This document shows positions 52,890 through 61,574 of a DNA stretch of 64,000 nucleotides, piece by piece (the first letter of the stretch is position 1; each line of letters begins with the position of its first letter). The translations under genes and the position numbers were made by a program. This DNA comes from DASQEH01 sp038237745 (lineage in GTDB: Bacteria; Actinomycetota; Actinomycetes; Propionibacteriales; Nocardioidaceae): contig JBBRYJ010000001.1 in the NCBI GenBank assembly GCA_038237745.1, positions 434,001 through 498,000 on the forward strand. Direction: 5' to 3'. The notes beneath the pieces were generated by a model. The model searched no databases. It had not been told where the DNA came from and saw only the letters and a program-made list of their open reading frames with translations.

Positions 52890-53907
52890 CCGCTCCGGCC
52901 GCCATCACAACGGAGCGAATCCGCTCCTCGACTGCGGCCACACGCTCAGCGCCTAGAGCGCCCGGGCTCACGCTGCGTGCGAAGTCGTCGAAGGCCTGGG
53001 CTGTCGTGAATGCCGGCTCGAAGCCGAACACCAGGCGCATCGCCGTGGTGTCGACACAGCCCCCGTAGGACAGGAAGGCGATCGGCTCCGAGCACACACC
53101 GGAGCGACGCATACGCGCGGAGGCCGAGCCCAACCGGGACAACGCTCGGCCAGGGAGCGGAACGCTGGGCCGGCCGAGTCGCCGCAGTGCTTGGGACAGC
53201 ATCATCGCTCCGTGACCGGAGACGTTGTACGTGCCTTCGGCGTCACCGAGGGCGGCCTGCCCCAGAGCTGCGAGCGCATCCTCCTCGTGGAGGAACTGGA
53301 GTCGCGGGTCGAACCCCAGGACGGTGGGGACGAGGGGTAGCTGGAGATGGCGGGTCAGGGCGGTCTCGACCGTCGGGCCTGCGAGGTTTGCGAGCCTGAG
53401 CACCGTCACGTCGACGTCGGGGCGCCGACCGGCGAAGCGACGCAGGGCCTCCTCGACCTCCACATAGTCCCTCGCCGACGATGCACCGAGCCGATCCCGC
53501 GTCACCATGTCCTCGGTGAACATGGCGGGATCCCGGTGAGTCGACCCGTACACGCGGGTCGACGACGCCATCACCACACGCCGGACATCGGGTGCCTGCT
53601 GACACGCCCTCAACAGCTCGAGAGAGCCCGCCACGCTGCTCCGGTCGATCGACGCGAGACCCCCGCCGAGCCATCTGGCGCCGCCTGCGAGGTGGACGAT
53701 GGTGTCGACGCCCTCGGTCTCGATGATCTCGCTGACGACGGCGTCGCCCTGCTCGGCGAGGCGGAAGAGAACGTCGCCCAGGTCCTCATCGGGCGAGACG
53801 ACGTCCACGCCGATCACGCGCTCGACATCAGGACTGCCCGCCAGACGGCGGGCCAGCGTGCCGCCGAGACCTCGGCTCACGCCGGTGACGAGCACGACGC
53901 GACCCAT
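52879..53907 (-). CDS. NAD-dependent epimerase/dehydratase (extended SDR)
   Basis: 342 residues from the ATG at 53907, beginning MGRVVLVTGVSRGLGG with the NAD-binding glycine-rich loop. The catalytic Tyr/Lys motif of typical SDRs is not clear: the region reads SSTRVYGSTHRD and ARDYVEVEEAL, so the YxxxK is changed. The substrate is unknown. It lies 11 bases after the bS22 stop. No good ribosome site is visible, so it may depend on the bS22 gene for translation. Confidence 0.85.
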   Translation of the reverse strand: MGRVVLVTGVSRGLGGTLARRLAGSPDVERVIGVDVVSPDEDLGDVLFRLAEQGDAVVSEIIETEGVDTIVHLAGGARWLGGGLASIDRSSVAGSLELLRACQQAPDVRRVVMASSTRVYGSTHRDPAMFTEDMVTRDRLGASSARDYVEVEEALRRFAGRRPDVDVTVLRLANLAGPTVETALTRHLQLPLVPTVLGFDPRLQFLHEEDALAALGQAALGDAEGTYNVSGHGAMMLSQALRRLGRPSVPLPGRALSRLGSASARMRRSGVCSEPIAFLSYGGCVDTTAMRLVFGFEPAFTTAQAFDDFARSVSPGALGAERVAAVEERIRSVVMAAGADGR

Positions 53908-53918
53908 GGCGAGCCGGA

Positions 53919-54020
53919 TTACTTGCCTTGGCGGCGACGCTGAATGCGCGTCTTCTTGAGCAGCTTGCGATGCTTCTTCTTCGCCATTCGTTTGCGACGC
54001 TTTTTGATGACTGAGCCCAC
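53919..54020 (-). CDS. small ribosomal subunit protein bS22 (AURKAIP1/COX24-like)
   Basis: 33 residues, GTG at 54020, TAA at 53919-53921. It reads MGSVIKKRRKRMAKKKHRKL and continues with basic residues to QRRRQGK. This is almost the same as the actinobacterial 33-residue protein found in mycobacterial 30S subunits. AAAGG lies 6 bases before the GTG. Confidence 0.93.
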   Translation of the reverse strand: MGSVIKKRRKRMAKKKHRKLLKKTRIQRRRQGK

Positions 54021-54229
54021 AGTGTGCCTTTCGGGGGGCAGCTTTCGGGTGACCCATCAGACCGGATTGCCCGCTATCGGTCCAGGACGTTTGCGCTCTA
54101 TGACCGGGCCAGCCTAGCGTCCGGCGCTTCACCGCCCCAATCAACGGCGCGGCCCGAGACGGGCACCTGCCTTCGGCCGGCGTGGGCCCCTCGCCTGTCC
54201 TCGCCGTCGGCGCAGACCGACCCGAACGG

Positions 54230-54439
54230 TCAGCCGGTCTGGAAGAACGACTTGCGGAGGTACTCGTCCACTGCGACGGCAGGAACACGGAAGGAACGTC
54301 CGACCCTGACCGCAGACACCTCACCGGAATGGATCAACCGGTAGACGGTCATCTTGGACACCCGCATGGCGGCCGCGACCTCTGAGACCGTGAGGAACCT
54401 GACGTCGGAGATGTTGTCTCCCGTCGTGTCTCCTGCCAT
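54230..54439 (-). CDS. small BldC/excisionase-type HTH protein
   Basis: 69 residues with one MerR/excisionase-like winged helix-turn-helix: LTVSEVAAAMRVSKMTVYRL followed by the wing GEVSAVRVGRSFRVPAVAVDEY. The same protein sits beside bS22 in mycobacteria (Rv0500A/Rv0500B). A GGAGG lies 10 bases before the ATG. DNA target unknown. Confidence 0.88.
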   Translation of the reverse strand: MAGDTTGDNISDVRFLTVSEVAAAMRVSKMTVYRLIHSGEVSAVRVGRSFRVPAVAVDEYLRKSFFQTG

Positions 54440-54577
54440 GGGTTACCAACCTCCGGCGCAGACGCTTGTCGCTGTCTCGAGAACTACCACTGCTCGCTGC
54501 GCTGACGGAACAGTAGTGGCAAGAGTGACACATGGGGAAGTCAACTGGGCTTTTGATGCCAAACCGCAAGGCATCGC

Positions 54578-55759
54578 TCAGTAGGACGGGTCCAGGCCGT
54601 GCCACGGAAACACCGCCTTCCGGGACTGTTCGACGCAACGGTCGAGCCACGAGTCGGGGTCGTGGCCTCTCGACCAAGGTATGTAGGTCGGCTCGAGCCC
54701 GTCGCTCATCGACGTGGGAGCCCTCCGACGGGTGACGGCCAGCACGTGGTCGCGCCACTTCGTCGGGGTCGCTGTCTCGGGATCCAAGGGGCGACCGGCG
54801 ACGACCGCGAGAAGGTGAGCCCACGCGCGGGGCACGACGTCGACAACCGAGTAGCCACCCCCACCAGTCGCCAGCCACCGGCCTTCGCACACCGCATGCG
54901 CAAGGTCGTGGAGGGCCAGGTGGGCAGCGCGCTGGCCGTCGACGCTGAGCATCAGGTGCCCCAGTGGGTCGTCGCGGTGCGAGTCGCAGCCGTGCTGGGT
55001 GACGAGCACGTCGGGCGCGAACTCATGAAGGAGCGGCGGAACGACGGCGTGGAACGCGCGCAGCCAGCCCGCATCCGCCGTCCCCGGTGGCAGGGCGACG
55101 TTCGCCGACATCCCCTCGGCACCCGGGCCGCCGGACTCCGAAGCGTGGCCGGTGCCCGGGAACAGGGTCTGCGGGGTCTCGTGCAAGCTGATCGTGAGCA
55201 CGCGCGGGTCGTCGTAGAAGGCTGCCTGCACACCATCGCCGTGGTGGACGTCAATGTCGACGTAGGCCACCTTCGATGCGCCCTGCGCGAGCAACCACGC
55301 GATCGCGATCGCAGGGTCGTTGTAGACGCAGAAGCCGCTCGCCGAGTCGGACATGGCGTGATGGAGACCGCCGCTGATGTTCACAGCGTGGAGACACTCC
55401 TCCTCCCAGACCGAGCGCGCTGCCTCGATGGTCGCCCCCACGATGTGGGCCGAGGCCTCGTGCATCGCCGGGAAGACGGGGTTGTCCTCGCTACCCAGCC
55501 CGTGGACGAGGTCGGTCAGGTGTGGGGAGTCGCCGGCCCGTCGTACGGCCTCGATGTAGGCGTACGAGTGGATCAGAGCGAGCTCGTCGTCCGACGCGCT
55601 GGGTGCCGGGACGACGGACATCCCGGGCAGGTCCAGGACGCCCAGCGAGCGAGCGAGCCTGACGGCGAGATCGACGCGGATCGGAGCGAGTGGGTGGCTC
55701 GGACCGAAGTCGTAGCCGGTGAGGTCGTCGTCGTACACCACCAGGCCCGGACCCGTCAT
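54578..55759 (-). CDS. acuC: acetoin utilisation protein AcuC (histone-deacetylase family)
   Basis: 393-residue zinc-dependent deacetylase. Active-site motifs are SGGLHHAMSDSASGFCVYND, YVDIDVHHGDGVQ, and LVTQHGCDSHRDDPLGHL. It likely removes acetyl groups from acetyl-CoA synthetase or other lysines. A TAGGGT box lies 6 bases before the ATG, so the transcript is probably leaderless. Confidence 0.92.
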   Translation of the reverse strand: MTGPGLVVYDDDLTGYDFGPSHPLAPIRVDLAVRLARSLGVLDLPGMSVVPAPSASDDELALIHSYAYIEAVRRAGDSPHLTDLVHGLGSEDNPVFPAMHEASAHIVGATIEAARSVWEEECLHAVNISGGLHHAMSDSASGFCVYNDPAIAIAWLLAQGASKVAYVDIDVHHGDGVQAAFYDDPRVLTISLHETPQTLFPGTGHASESGGPGAEGMSANVALPPGTADAGWLRAFHAVVPPLLHEFAPDVLVTQHGCDSHRDDPLGHLMLSVDGQRAAHLALHDLAHAVCEGRWLATGGGGYSVVDVVPRAWAHLLAVVAGRPLDPETATPTKWRDHVLAVTRRRAPTSMSDGLEPTYIPWSRGHDPDSWLDRCVEQSRKAVFPWHGLDPSY

Positions 55760-55765
55760 GATCGG

Positions 55766-55771
55766 ACCCTA
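55766..55771 (-). promoter_or_regulatory. -10 box of acuC (leaderless)
   Basis: On the minus strand TAGGGT ends 6 bases before the acuC ATG. Confidence 0.45.
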
Positions 55772-55778
55772 TCCGTGC

Positions 55779-57029
55779 TCACAGGCGGACGGAGAGGGTG
55801 TAGATCAACAGCCCCGCCAACCCTCCGACTATCGTGCCGTTCACGCGGATGAACTGGAGGTCGCGCCCGACGAACAGCTCGATCCTGTCCGCAGCCTCCC
55901 TGCCGTCCCACCGGTCGATGGTGTCGGTGATGACCCTGCTGAGCTCGGCGCCGTAGCGGTCGACGAGGAAGGCGACGGCATCCGCGACGTACCCGTCGAG
56001 CCTGAGGCGCAAGGAGACGTCGCCGACAATCCTGGTGCCGAACGCGGTGAGGCTAGACACCGCTCGTGCCTTTACAGCGCTCTCCGGCGTGGCCAGGGAC
56101 TCGAGCAGGGCCCGTCGGACCGCGTTCCACAGCGATGTGGCCGTCACCGCGACCTGCGGCTGGCTGAGCACGCGCTGCTTGAGACGCTCGGCTCTCTCCA
56201 TGGTGTCGGGGTCGTGCTGGAGGTCATGGGCAAGCTGGGTGAGCAGGTCGTCGAGCGCGCGCCTGGCGGGGTGGGCCCGGTCGTCCCGGATGTCGCCGAC
56301 CCATGCCAGCGCCTCGGCGTGGATCTTCCGCGTGACCTGCTCGTCGAGCCATTGGGGGGTCCACCAGGGAGCACGGGTACTCAGCGCCCGGGCGACAGTC
56401 TCCTCGTTCCCGCTCAGCCAGCGATGTGCCTCGGTGAGCGCCAGGTCGACCAGTCCGTGGTGCGCCTGCTCCGTCACGACGTCCTGCAGGAGCCGGCCGG
56501 CGACCTCGCTCAGCGGTTCGTCCGCGAGTCGTGGCAGCAGCTCCGTCTCGATCAGGACCGCCACATCTGCGTCGCGGATGTTCCCCAGCACGGTGGAGAC
56601 AAGTGTCGAGGCTTCCTCGACGAGCCACGTGCTGCTCTCCGGATCGGTCAGCCATTGCCCAATCCTCTGGCTGACCTGCGCATCAGCGACCCTTGTCCGG
56701 ATGACCGACTCGGCGAGGAAGTTGTCGGTGAAGAAGTCCTGGAGACTGCGTGCGAGCGAAGCCTTGCGCGTAGGGATGATCGCCGTGTGCGGGATCGGGA
56801 TACCCAGCGGATGCCGGAAGATCGCGGTCACCGCGAACCAGTCTGCGATCGCTCCCACCATCGCTGCCTCAGCAGTCGCGTGCACGTAGGGCCATGGGCC
56901 GTCTACGTGCAAGGTCAGCAGGTAGACGCAGGCCGCGAGTACCAGCAGGCCCAGCGCGACCGCCCGCATTCGGCGCAGGCCGAGCCGGCGTGCGACGTCG
57001 TCACCGCTCGCGAAGACTGGCGCGCTCAC
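55779..57029 (-). CDS. DUF445 membrane-anchored protein
   Basis: 416 residues. One N-terminal membrane helix (RAVALGLLVLAACVYLLTLH), then the DUF445 signature AAMVGAIADWFAVTAIFRHPLGIPIPHTAIIP, a long helical soluble part, and a hydrophobic C-terminal anchor (VNGTIVGGLAGLLIYTL). The function of the family is unknown. The GTG start follows a TAGTGT box by 7 bases. Confidence 0.9.
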   Translation of the reverse strand: MSAPVFASGDDVARRLGLRRMRAVALGLLVLAACVYLLTLHVDGPWPYVHATAEAAMVGAIADWFAVTAIFRHPLGIPIPHTAIIPTRKASLARSLQDFFTDNFLAESVIRTRVADAQVSQRIGQWLTDPESSTWLVEEASTLVSTVLGNIRDADVAVLIETELLPRLADEPLSEVAGRLLQDVVTEQAHHGLVDLALTEAHRWLSGNEETVARALSTRAPWWTPQWLDEQVTRKIHAEALAWVGDIRDDRAHPARRALDDLLTQLAHDLQHDPDTMERAERLKQRVLSQPQVAVTATSLWNAVRRALLESLATPESAVKARAVSSLTAFGTRIVGDVSLRLRLDGYVADAVAFLVDRYGAELSRVITDTIDRWDGREAADRIELFVGRDLQFIRVNGTIVGGLAGLLIYTLSVRL

Positions 57030-57036
57030 CCGCGCG

Positions 57037-57042
57037 ACACTA
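57037..57042 (-). promoter_or_regulatory. -10 box of the DUF445 gene (leaderless)
   Basis: On the minus strand TAGTGT ends 7 bases before the GTG at 57029. Confidence 0.4.
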
Positions 57043-57063
57043 GCCGGTGCAGCCGAGCGGGCC

Positions 57064-57870
57064 CTACTCGTCTTCGCCGCGGGCCAGCGCCCGCGACCTG
57101 TCCCGGGCGCTCTCGAGAGCCGTCATGAAGGCCGCCCTGACCTTGTGGTCCTCGAGCTTGCGTACGGCGGCGGCTGTCGTGCCGCCCGGCGAGGTCACAC
57201 GCTCCCTGAGCACGGTGGGGTGTTCGCCCGTCTCGCGGAGCAGCTTGGCCGACCCGACCATCGTCTGGACCACCAGCTCGGTGGCAGTCGACCGCGGCAG
57301 ACCCAGGTGCACCCCGGCCTCGATCATCGCCTCGACAACGAAGAACAGATACGCCGGTCCCGAGCCGGAGACGGCCGTGACCGCGTCCTGCTGCTTCTCG
57401 GGCACCCTGATCACCCGACCGGTCGCGCGCAGCAGCTCCTCCGCCTCGAGCAGGTGCGACTCGTCGCAGTGGGTACCTCGTGAGATGGCCGCCATGCCCT
57501 CGTCGACGAGCGCTGGCGTGTTGGGCATGACCCGGACCACGGCCACCCCGTCCGGCAGTCGGGACTCGATGGAGGCGGTGGTGATACCGGCAGCCAGGGA
57601 GATGACGAGCTGGCCAGGACGGACTACCGGAGCGATCTCGACCAGCACGTCGGCCATGTCCTGTGGCTTGACGACGAGCATCAGCGTGTCGGCCTTCGTC
57701 GCTGCGTCGACGTTGCTGACGACGTCGACGCCGTACCGCTCGCGCAGCTCGGCCGCCCGGTCGTTACGCCGCTCGCTCACCATCAGCTCCGAGGCAGGGC
57801 GACCGGCTCGCACCAGACCCGAGAGGACCGTCTCCCCCATCACCCCGGCGCCCAGGATCGCGACCGTCAT
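57064..57870 (-). CDS. proC: pyrroline-5-carboxylate reductase
   Basis: Last step of proline synthesis (268 residues). The NAD(P) loop is VAILGAGVMGETVLSGLVRAG. The signature near the C-terminus (MVGSAKLLRETGEHPTVLRE, VTSPGGTTAAA) is complete. GGGAGG lies 6 bases before the ATG. It follows the proline dehydrogenase gene by 22 bases on the same strand. Confidence 0.95.
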   Translation of the reverse strand: MTVAILGAGVMGETVLSGLVRAGRPASELMVSERRNDRAAELRERYGVDVVSNVDAATKADTLMLVVKPQDMADVLVEIAPVVRPGQLVISLAAGITTASIESRLPDGVAVVRVMPNTPALVDEGMAAISRGTHCDESHLLEAEELLRATGRVIRVPEKQQDAVTAVSGSGPAYLFFVVEAMIEAGVHLGLPRSTATELVVQTMVGSAKLLRETGEHPTVLRERVTSPGGTTAAAVRKLEDHKVRAAFMTALESARDRSRALARGEDE

Positions 57871-57892
57871 CGCTGTCCTCCCGGTTGTCGAG

Positions 57893-58822
57893 TCAGCTCT
57901 TGCTGAGTAGGGACCTTGCGAAGAATGCCAGGTTGGTCGGCCGCTCGGCCAGGCGTCTCATCAGGTAGCCGTACCACTGGTCGCCGTAGGGGGTGTAGAC
58001 CCGCATCTTCTCGCCCGCGGCAGCCAGGCGCCGCTGCTCGTCCGGCCGGATCCCGAACAGCATCTGATACTCGTAGCTTCCCTTGCCCCGGTCGTAGCGC
58101 GGGGCCAGAGCTCCGGCGATCGCGATCAGCGTCGGGTCGTGGGTCGCGACCATCGGGTAGCCTCGGCCGGCCATCAGCACCTTCAGGCAGCGCACGTAGG
58201 AGAGGTCGACGGCGCGCCGGTCCTGGAACGCGACCGACTCCGGCTCCATGTACGAGCCCTTGCAGAGCCGCACCCGAGAGCCCTCGTATGCGAGGTCGCG
58301 GCAGTCTTGCTCGGTGCGGTGCAGGTAGCTCTGGACCACCGCGCCGGTATCGGGGAAGTCCTGCCGCAGCTCGCCCAGGATCCCCAGCGTCGAGTCCGTG
58401 GTGGTGTGGTCCTCCATGTCGAGGGTCACGGCGCAGCCGGCGTTGCTGGCGGCCTGACAGATCCTCCGTGCGTTGTCGAGCGCGATCCGCGGCCCGTCCG
58501 GGCCCAGGGCCTGACCGACCGCGGACAGCTTGACGGAGACCTCCGCAACATGAGTAAGACCACTGTCCGACAGTCGCTCGAGCAGCGTCAGGTACGCCTG
58601 CACCGTCGCATCGGCCTGCTCAGGGTCGAACGTGTCCTCGCCGAGGTGGTCGAGGGAGATCAGCCGGCCGTCTTCGGCGAGCATCTTCGTGGCTGCCACG
58701 GCGTCGTCGACCGACTCGCCGGCCACGAAACGGGAGACGATGCCGCTCGAGACCGGCATGGCGCTCACGAGGTGCTTGATCTGGTCGCTTCGCGACACCA
58801 TCAGTAGCGAGCGACGAAGCAC
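57893..58822 (-). CDS. proline dehydrogenase (monofunctional)
   Basis: FAD enzyme of 309 residues (PutA domain only, as mycobacterial PruB) that oxidises proline to pyrroline-5-carboxylate. Motifs are EVSVKLSAVGQAL, TLDMEDHTTTDSTL, RVRLCKGSYMEPESVAF, and YTPYGDQWYGYLMRRLAERP. AAGGAGG lies just before the GTG start. No aldehyde dehydrogenase partner is adjacent. Its pairing with proC puts proline breakdown and synthesis in one run. Confidence 0.94.
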   Translation of the reverse strand: MLRRSLLMVSRSDQIKHLVSAMPVSSGIVSRFVAGESVDDAVAATKMLAEDGRLISLDHLGEDTFDPEQADATVQAYLTLLERLSDSGLTHVAEVSVKLSAVGQALGPDGPRIALDNARRICQAASNAGCAVTLDMEDHTTTDSTLGILGELRQDFPDTGAVVQSYLHRTEQDCRDLAYEGSRVRLCKGSYMEPESVAFQDRRAVDLSYVRCLKVLMAGRGYPMVATHDPTLIAIAGALAPRYDRGKGSYEYQMLFGIRPDEQRRLAAAGEKMRVYTPYGDQWYGYLMRRLAERPTNLAFFARSLLSKS

Positions 58823-59138
58823 CGATCCTCCTTGGCCGTGGCCGATCTCTGGCGAGTCGGCGCGCTCCAGGCTACGCCGTAAGGCGGCTCTTCGCTGCGG
58901 CGGTGTGGTCGGCTCGGCCCTGCCAGGAGGGGCCTAGTGGGTGCTTCAGGAGTGCTCAGTCGGGGCTTCGGCGGGCCCGGTTGGCAGGCCTAACCAGCTT
59001 GCGTCCAGGTACAGCGCCAAGGCCGGAACGGTGCGGCTGAAAGCCGAGCCTTCGCTCCCTTGCACGTAGGATCGTCGCGTCAGCGGCCGGCGGGCATCAC
59101 GTCGCGCGTTGTGCTCGACGGTCACGGAAGCGAGAGCC
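58823..59138. other. intergenic region between divergent genes
   Basis: 316 bases with no convincing gene. A possible -10 (TAGGAT at 59068-59073, plus strand) precedes the carrier-protein gene by about 65 bases. Nothing else was recognised. Confidence 0.5.
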
Positions 59139-59360
59139 ATGACTCACTCAGTCAACGCCGAGCTCGTCGCGAATGTCCTGAAGATCGTCGCCAGCGCCGG
59201 CGACAAGGTGGGCCCCGAGGACACGCTCGTGCTGCTGGAGTCGATGAAGATGGAGATCCCCGTCTCTGCGGAGGTCGCAGGTACCGTTCTCGAGATCGCC
59301 GTACATGAGGGCGACGTTGTCACCGAGGGTGACCTGCTTGCGCAGATCGACGAGGACTGA
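59139..59360 (+). CDS. free-standing biotin/lipoyl carrier protein
   Basis: 73 residues forming one biotinyl/lipoyl domain. The modified lysine is in LLESMKMEIPV, flanked by the usual Gly turns (GDKVGPED and EGDVVTEGDLL). It would carry biotin for a carboxylase encoded elsewhere. The ATG at 59139 has GGAAGCGAG upstream; the longer frame from 59109 is less likely. Confidence 0.88.
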   Translation: MTHSVNAELVANVLKIVASAGDKVGPEDTLVLLESMKMEIPVSAEVAGTVLEIAVHEGDVVTEGDLLAQIDED

Positions 59361-59395
59361 CCCAAGCCCCCCGAACCGGAGCATGCCTGACGTAC

Positions 59396-60133
59396 TCAGG
59401 CGGTACGACGACGAAGGGTCGCCGCTCCCAGAGCGATTGCGGCCACGACGAACGCACTGATCACGAGCAGGTCGTACCAGAAGTCGCCCGTGAGACTCGC
59501 CGACTCCTGCAGTCGCTGCATCGAGTCGACGGCATAGCTCAGCGGCAGCACACCCGAGACTCCGTGCAGGACGTCGGGCAGGGCTCCCCTCGGCACGAAG
59601 AGGCCGCACAGCAGGATCTGCGGGATCACCACAGCCGGCATGAACTGCACGGCCTGGAACTCCGTCTCGGCGAATGCCGACACGAACAGCCCTAGGGTCG
59701 TGCCCAGTACGGCGTCTGCGACTGCCACGAGCGCCAATGCCCAGACGGGGCCTGCGACTTCGAGCCCGAGCAGCCCTACGGTCAGGCCCACGGCCAACAT
59801 CGCCTGCACGAGCGCAACGACCCCGAAGGCGATCGAGTACCCGAGGAGCAGGTCGAGCTTGGCCACGGGCATCGACAACAGGCGCTCCAGAGTTCCGGAC
59901 GACCGCTCCCGCAGCGTCGTCACGGACGTCACGAGGAACATCACGATGAATGGGAACATCGCCAGGAGCGGCGGCCCGAGGTGGTCGAAGGCACTCACGT
60001 CCCGGTCGAACATCCACCAGAGCAGCGTCAGCAACGCACACGGCACGAGCAGGAGCATCGCGACGGTCCGATGGTCCCGTCGAAGCTGGAGCAGGACCCG
60101 CCGGGCTACGGCGAGGGTGATGCCGGGGTTCAT
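59396..60133 (-). CDS. ABC-2 type exporter permease
   Basis: 245-residue membrane permease of the ABC-2/DrrB type, with about six helices and the pattern TTLRERSSGTLERLLSMPVAKLDLLLGY, followed by FMPAVVIPQILLCGLFVPRG. It pairs with the ATPase upstream (ATGA overlap). Probably an exporter of a drug or lipid-like compound. Confidence 0.9.
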   Translation of the reverse strand: MNPGITLAVARRVLLQLRRDHRTVAMLLLVPCALLTLLWWMFDRDVSAFDHLGPPLLAMFPFIVMFLVTSVTTLRERSSGTLERLLSMPVAKLDLLLGYSIAFGVVALVQAMLAVGLTVGLLGLEVAGPVWALALVAVADAVLGTTLGLFVSAFAETEFQAVQFMPAVVIPQILLCGLFVPRGALPDVLHGVSGVLPLSYAVDSMQRLQESASLTGDFWYDLLVISAFVVAAIALGAATLRRRTA

Positions 60134-60888
60134 GACGACACCTCCACGTCGACCAGTGACAGGAAAGCCGACTCGATGTCCGAGGTGTGAGTTGACGCGA
60201 GCAGGGCGGGCGGGCTGTCGTCTGCGATGAGGACACCCTCGCGCATGAGGAGGAGGCGGTCGCAGCGCTCGGCCTCGTCCATCACGTGGCTCGACACGAG
60301 GATGGTGGCTCCCTGCGAGGCGAGGGCGGCGAACGTGGCCCACAGTTGCTTGCGCAGTACCGGGTCCAGCCCCACTGTGGGCTCGTCGAGCACGAGCACG
60401 TCTGGGTCGCTCAACATGGCCACCGCGAGCGAGACGCGCGAGCGCTGCCCACCGGACAGACGGCCGACGACGCGGTCACCTGCCGCCTCGAGGCCGACCG
60501 TGGCCAGCGTCTGCTCCACCGAGCCCGGAGGGGCGCCGACCACGCGGGCGAAGAAGGCAAGGTTCTCGTCGATCGTCAGGTCGGGGTACACGCTCGGGGC
60601 CTGGGTGACGTAGCCGACCCGGCGCCGAAGCGAGGCACTGCCCGCAGGCTTGCCGAGCACCTGGACCGTACCTCCGGCGACGCGCTGGACGCCTACGATG
60701 CTTCGCATGAGCGTGGTCTTGCCGCACCCCGACGGCCCGAGGAGCCCGGTGATCTCGCCTCTTCGGATGCTTGCCGACAGGTCCGGGATGACGTCCTGCC
60801 CACCCCGGGAGACTCGGAGACGAGCGATCTCCACGGCTGCCACGCCGGACGCCTGGTAGCCGTGATCCGCTCTGCCAGAATTCACCAT
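60130..60888 (-). CDS. ABC exporter ATP-binding protein
   Basis: 252-residue ATPase. Walker A is GPSGCGKTT, signature LSGGQRSRVSLA, Walker B DVLVLDEPTVGLDP, H-loop LVSSHVMDEAERC. The ATG at 60888 is preferred, because a strong promoter places the transcript start there. The longer frame to 60924 starts at TTG inside the promoter. Confidence 0.93.
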   Translation of the reverse strand: MVNSGRADHGYQASGVAAVEIARLRVSRGGQDVIPDLSASIRRGEITGLLGPSGCGKTTLMRSIVGVQRVAGGTVQVLGKPAGSASLRRRVGYVTQAPSVYPDLTIDENLAFFARVVGAPPGSVEQTLATVGLEAAGDRVVGRLSGGQRSRVSLAVAMLSDPDVLVLDEPTVGLDPVLRKQLWATFAALASQGATILVSSHVMDEAERCDRLLLMREGVLIADDSPPALLASTHTSDIESAFLSLVDVEVSS

Positions 60889-60898
60889 GTGATGAATT
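60879..60898. promoter_or_regulatory. operator-like dyad over the ABC gene start
   Basis: AATTCACCATGTGATGAATT has 8 of 10 symmetric pairs, including perfect outer 6-bp arms. It covers the predicted transcription start and overlaps the -10, the place for the adjacent TetR protein to bind. Confidence 0.6.
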
Positions 60899-60924
60899 AT
60901 TGCTCCGGGTAGCGATGGCGTCAA
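60896..60924 (-). promoter_or_regulatory. promoter of the ABC exporter operon
   Basis: On the minus strand TTGACG (60924-60919) and AATAAT (60901-60896) are 17 bases apart. The -10 ends 7 bases before the ATG, so the mRNA is probably leaderless. The -35 includes the stop codon of the TetR gene. Confidence 0.65.
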
Positions 60925-61574
60925 GTACCCAGCGCGGAGTATCCCTCGATGTAGCGCTGTAGCGCGGGACCGATGCGCGCCACCACGTCCGCCGAGGAGG
61001 CGGATGCGAGCGGCTCGATCCGGAGCACGTAACGCGTCATCCCGAGCCCCAACAGCTGAGAGGCGACCAGCTGGGCTCTCAGGACGGCGTCGGGGGTATC
61101 GATAACCTCGCTGATCGGTCCGAGGATCATCCGGACAAGGCCGGTCCGAAGCATGTCCAGGGCGACGTCGCTGCTCAGTGACGCCCTCAGGATCGCGACA
61201 AGGCGCGGCTGGGCATCCTTGTCGTCCCAGATGGACACGAAGCGCGACGCGATGCGCAGGCCCAGACCATCGACGCCCTCACGCGTCATCGAGGGCACGA
61301 CCTCGCGCGGGTCGAAGGGGACGTCGAGAGAGGCAAGGAGGACATCGTCCTTGGAGTCGAAGTAGTGATGGACCAGCGCCGGGTCGACACCAGCGACCTT
61401 CGCGATCCCCCGCATCGATACTCGGTCGAATCCTTTCGCGGCGAACTCCGCTTCGGCCGCCGCGATGATCGTGGCCCGGGTATCGGGGTTGCCCGGCCTC
61501 CTGCCAGCCCTACCTTGGCTGCGCTCGTGAATCTCCTCCCGACGCCCGGCCGGTGGAGCCGGGTCACCTTCCAT
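60921..61574 (-). CDS. TetR-family regulator
   Basis: 217 residues. The N-terminal HTH runs TRATIIAAAEAEFAAKGFDR, then MRGIAKVAGVDPALVHHYFDSKDD, the standard TetR recognition helix. The C-terminal part resembles the TetR_C_16-like ligand domain of exporter regulators. The ATG at 61574 has GAGGGG 8 bases upstream. It precedes the ABC genes on the same strand and probably represses them through the dyad at 60879-60898. Confidence 0.9.
   Translation of the reverse strand: MEGDPAPPAGRREEIHERSQGRAGRRPGNPDTRATIIAAAEAEFAAKGFDRVSMRGIAKVAGVDPALVHHYFDSKDDVLLASLDVPFDPREVVPSMTREGVDGLGLRIASRFVSIWDDKDAQPRLVAILRASLSSDVALDMLRTGLVRMILGPISEVIDTPDAVLRAQLVASQLLGLGMTRYVLRIEPLASASSADVVARIGPALQRYIEGYSALGT

Noticed and set aside
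52879..54324. Extension of the epimerase frame past 53907
   Set aside because: It reads through the bS22 gene in another frame, and the NAD loop requires the start at MGRVVLVTG.
54599..55852. Long plus-strand open frame (417 codons) opposite acuC
   Set aside because: It has no recognisable domain or ribosome site and lies wholly opposite a well-conserved deacetylase gene; high GC makes such antisense frames common.
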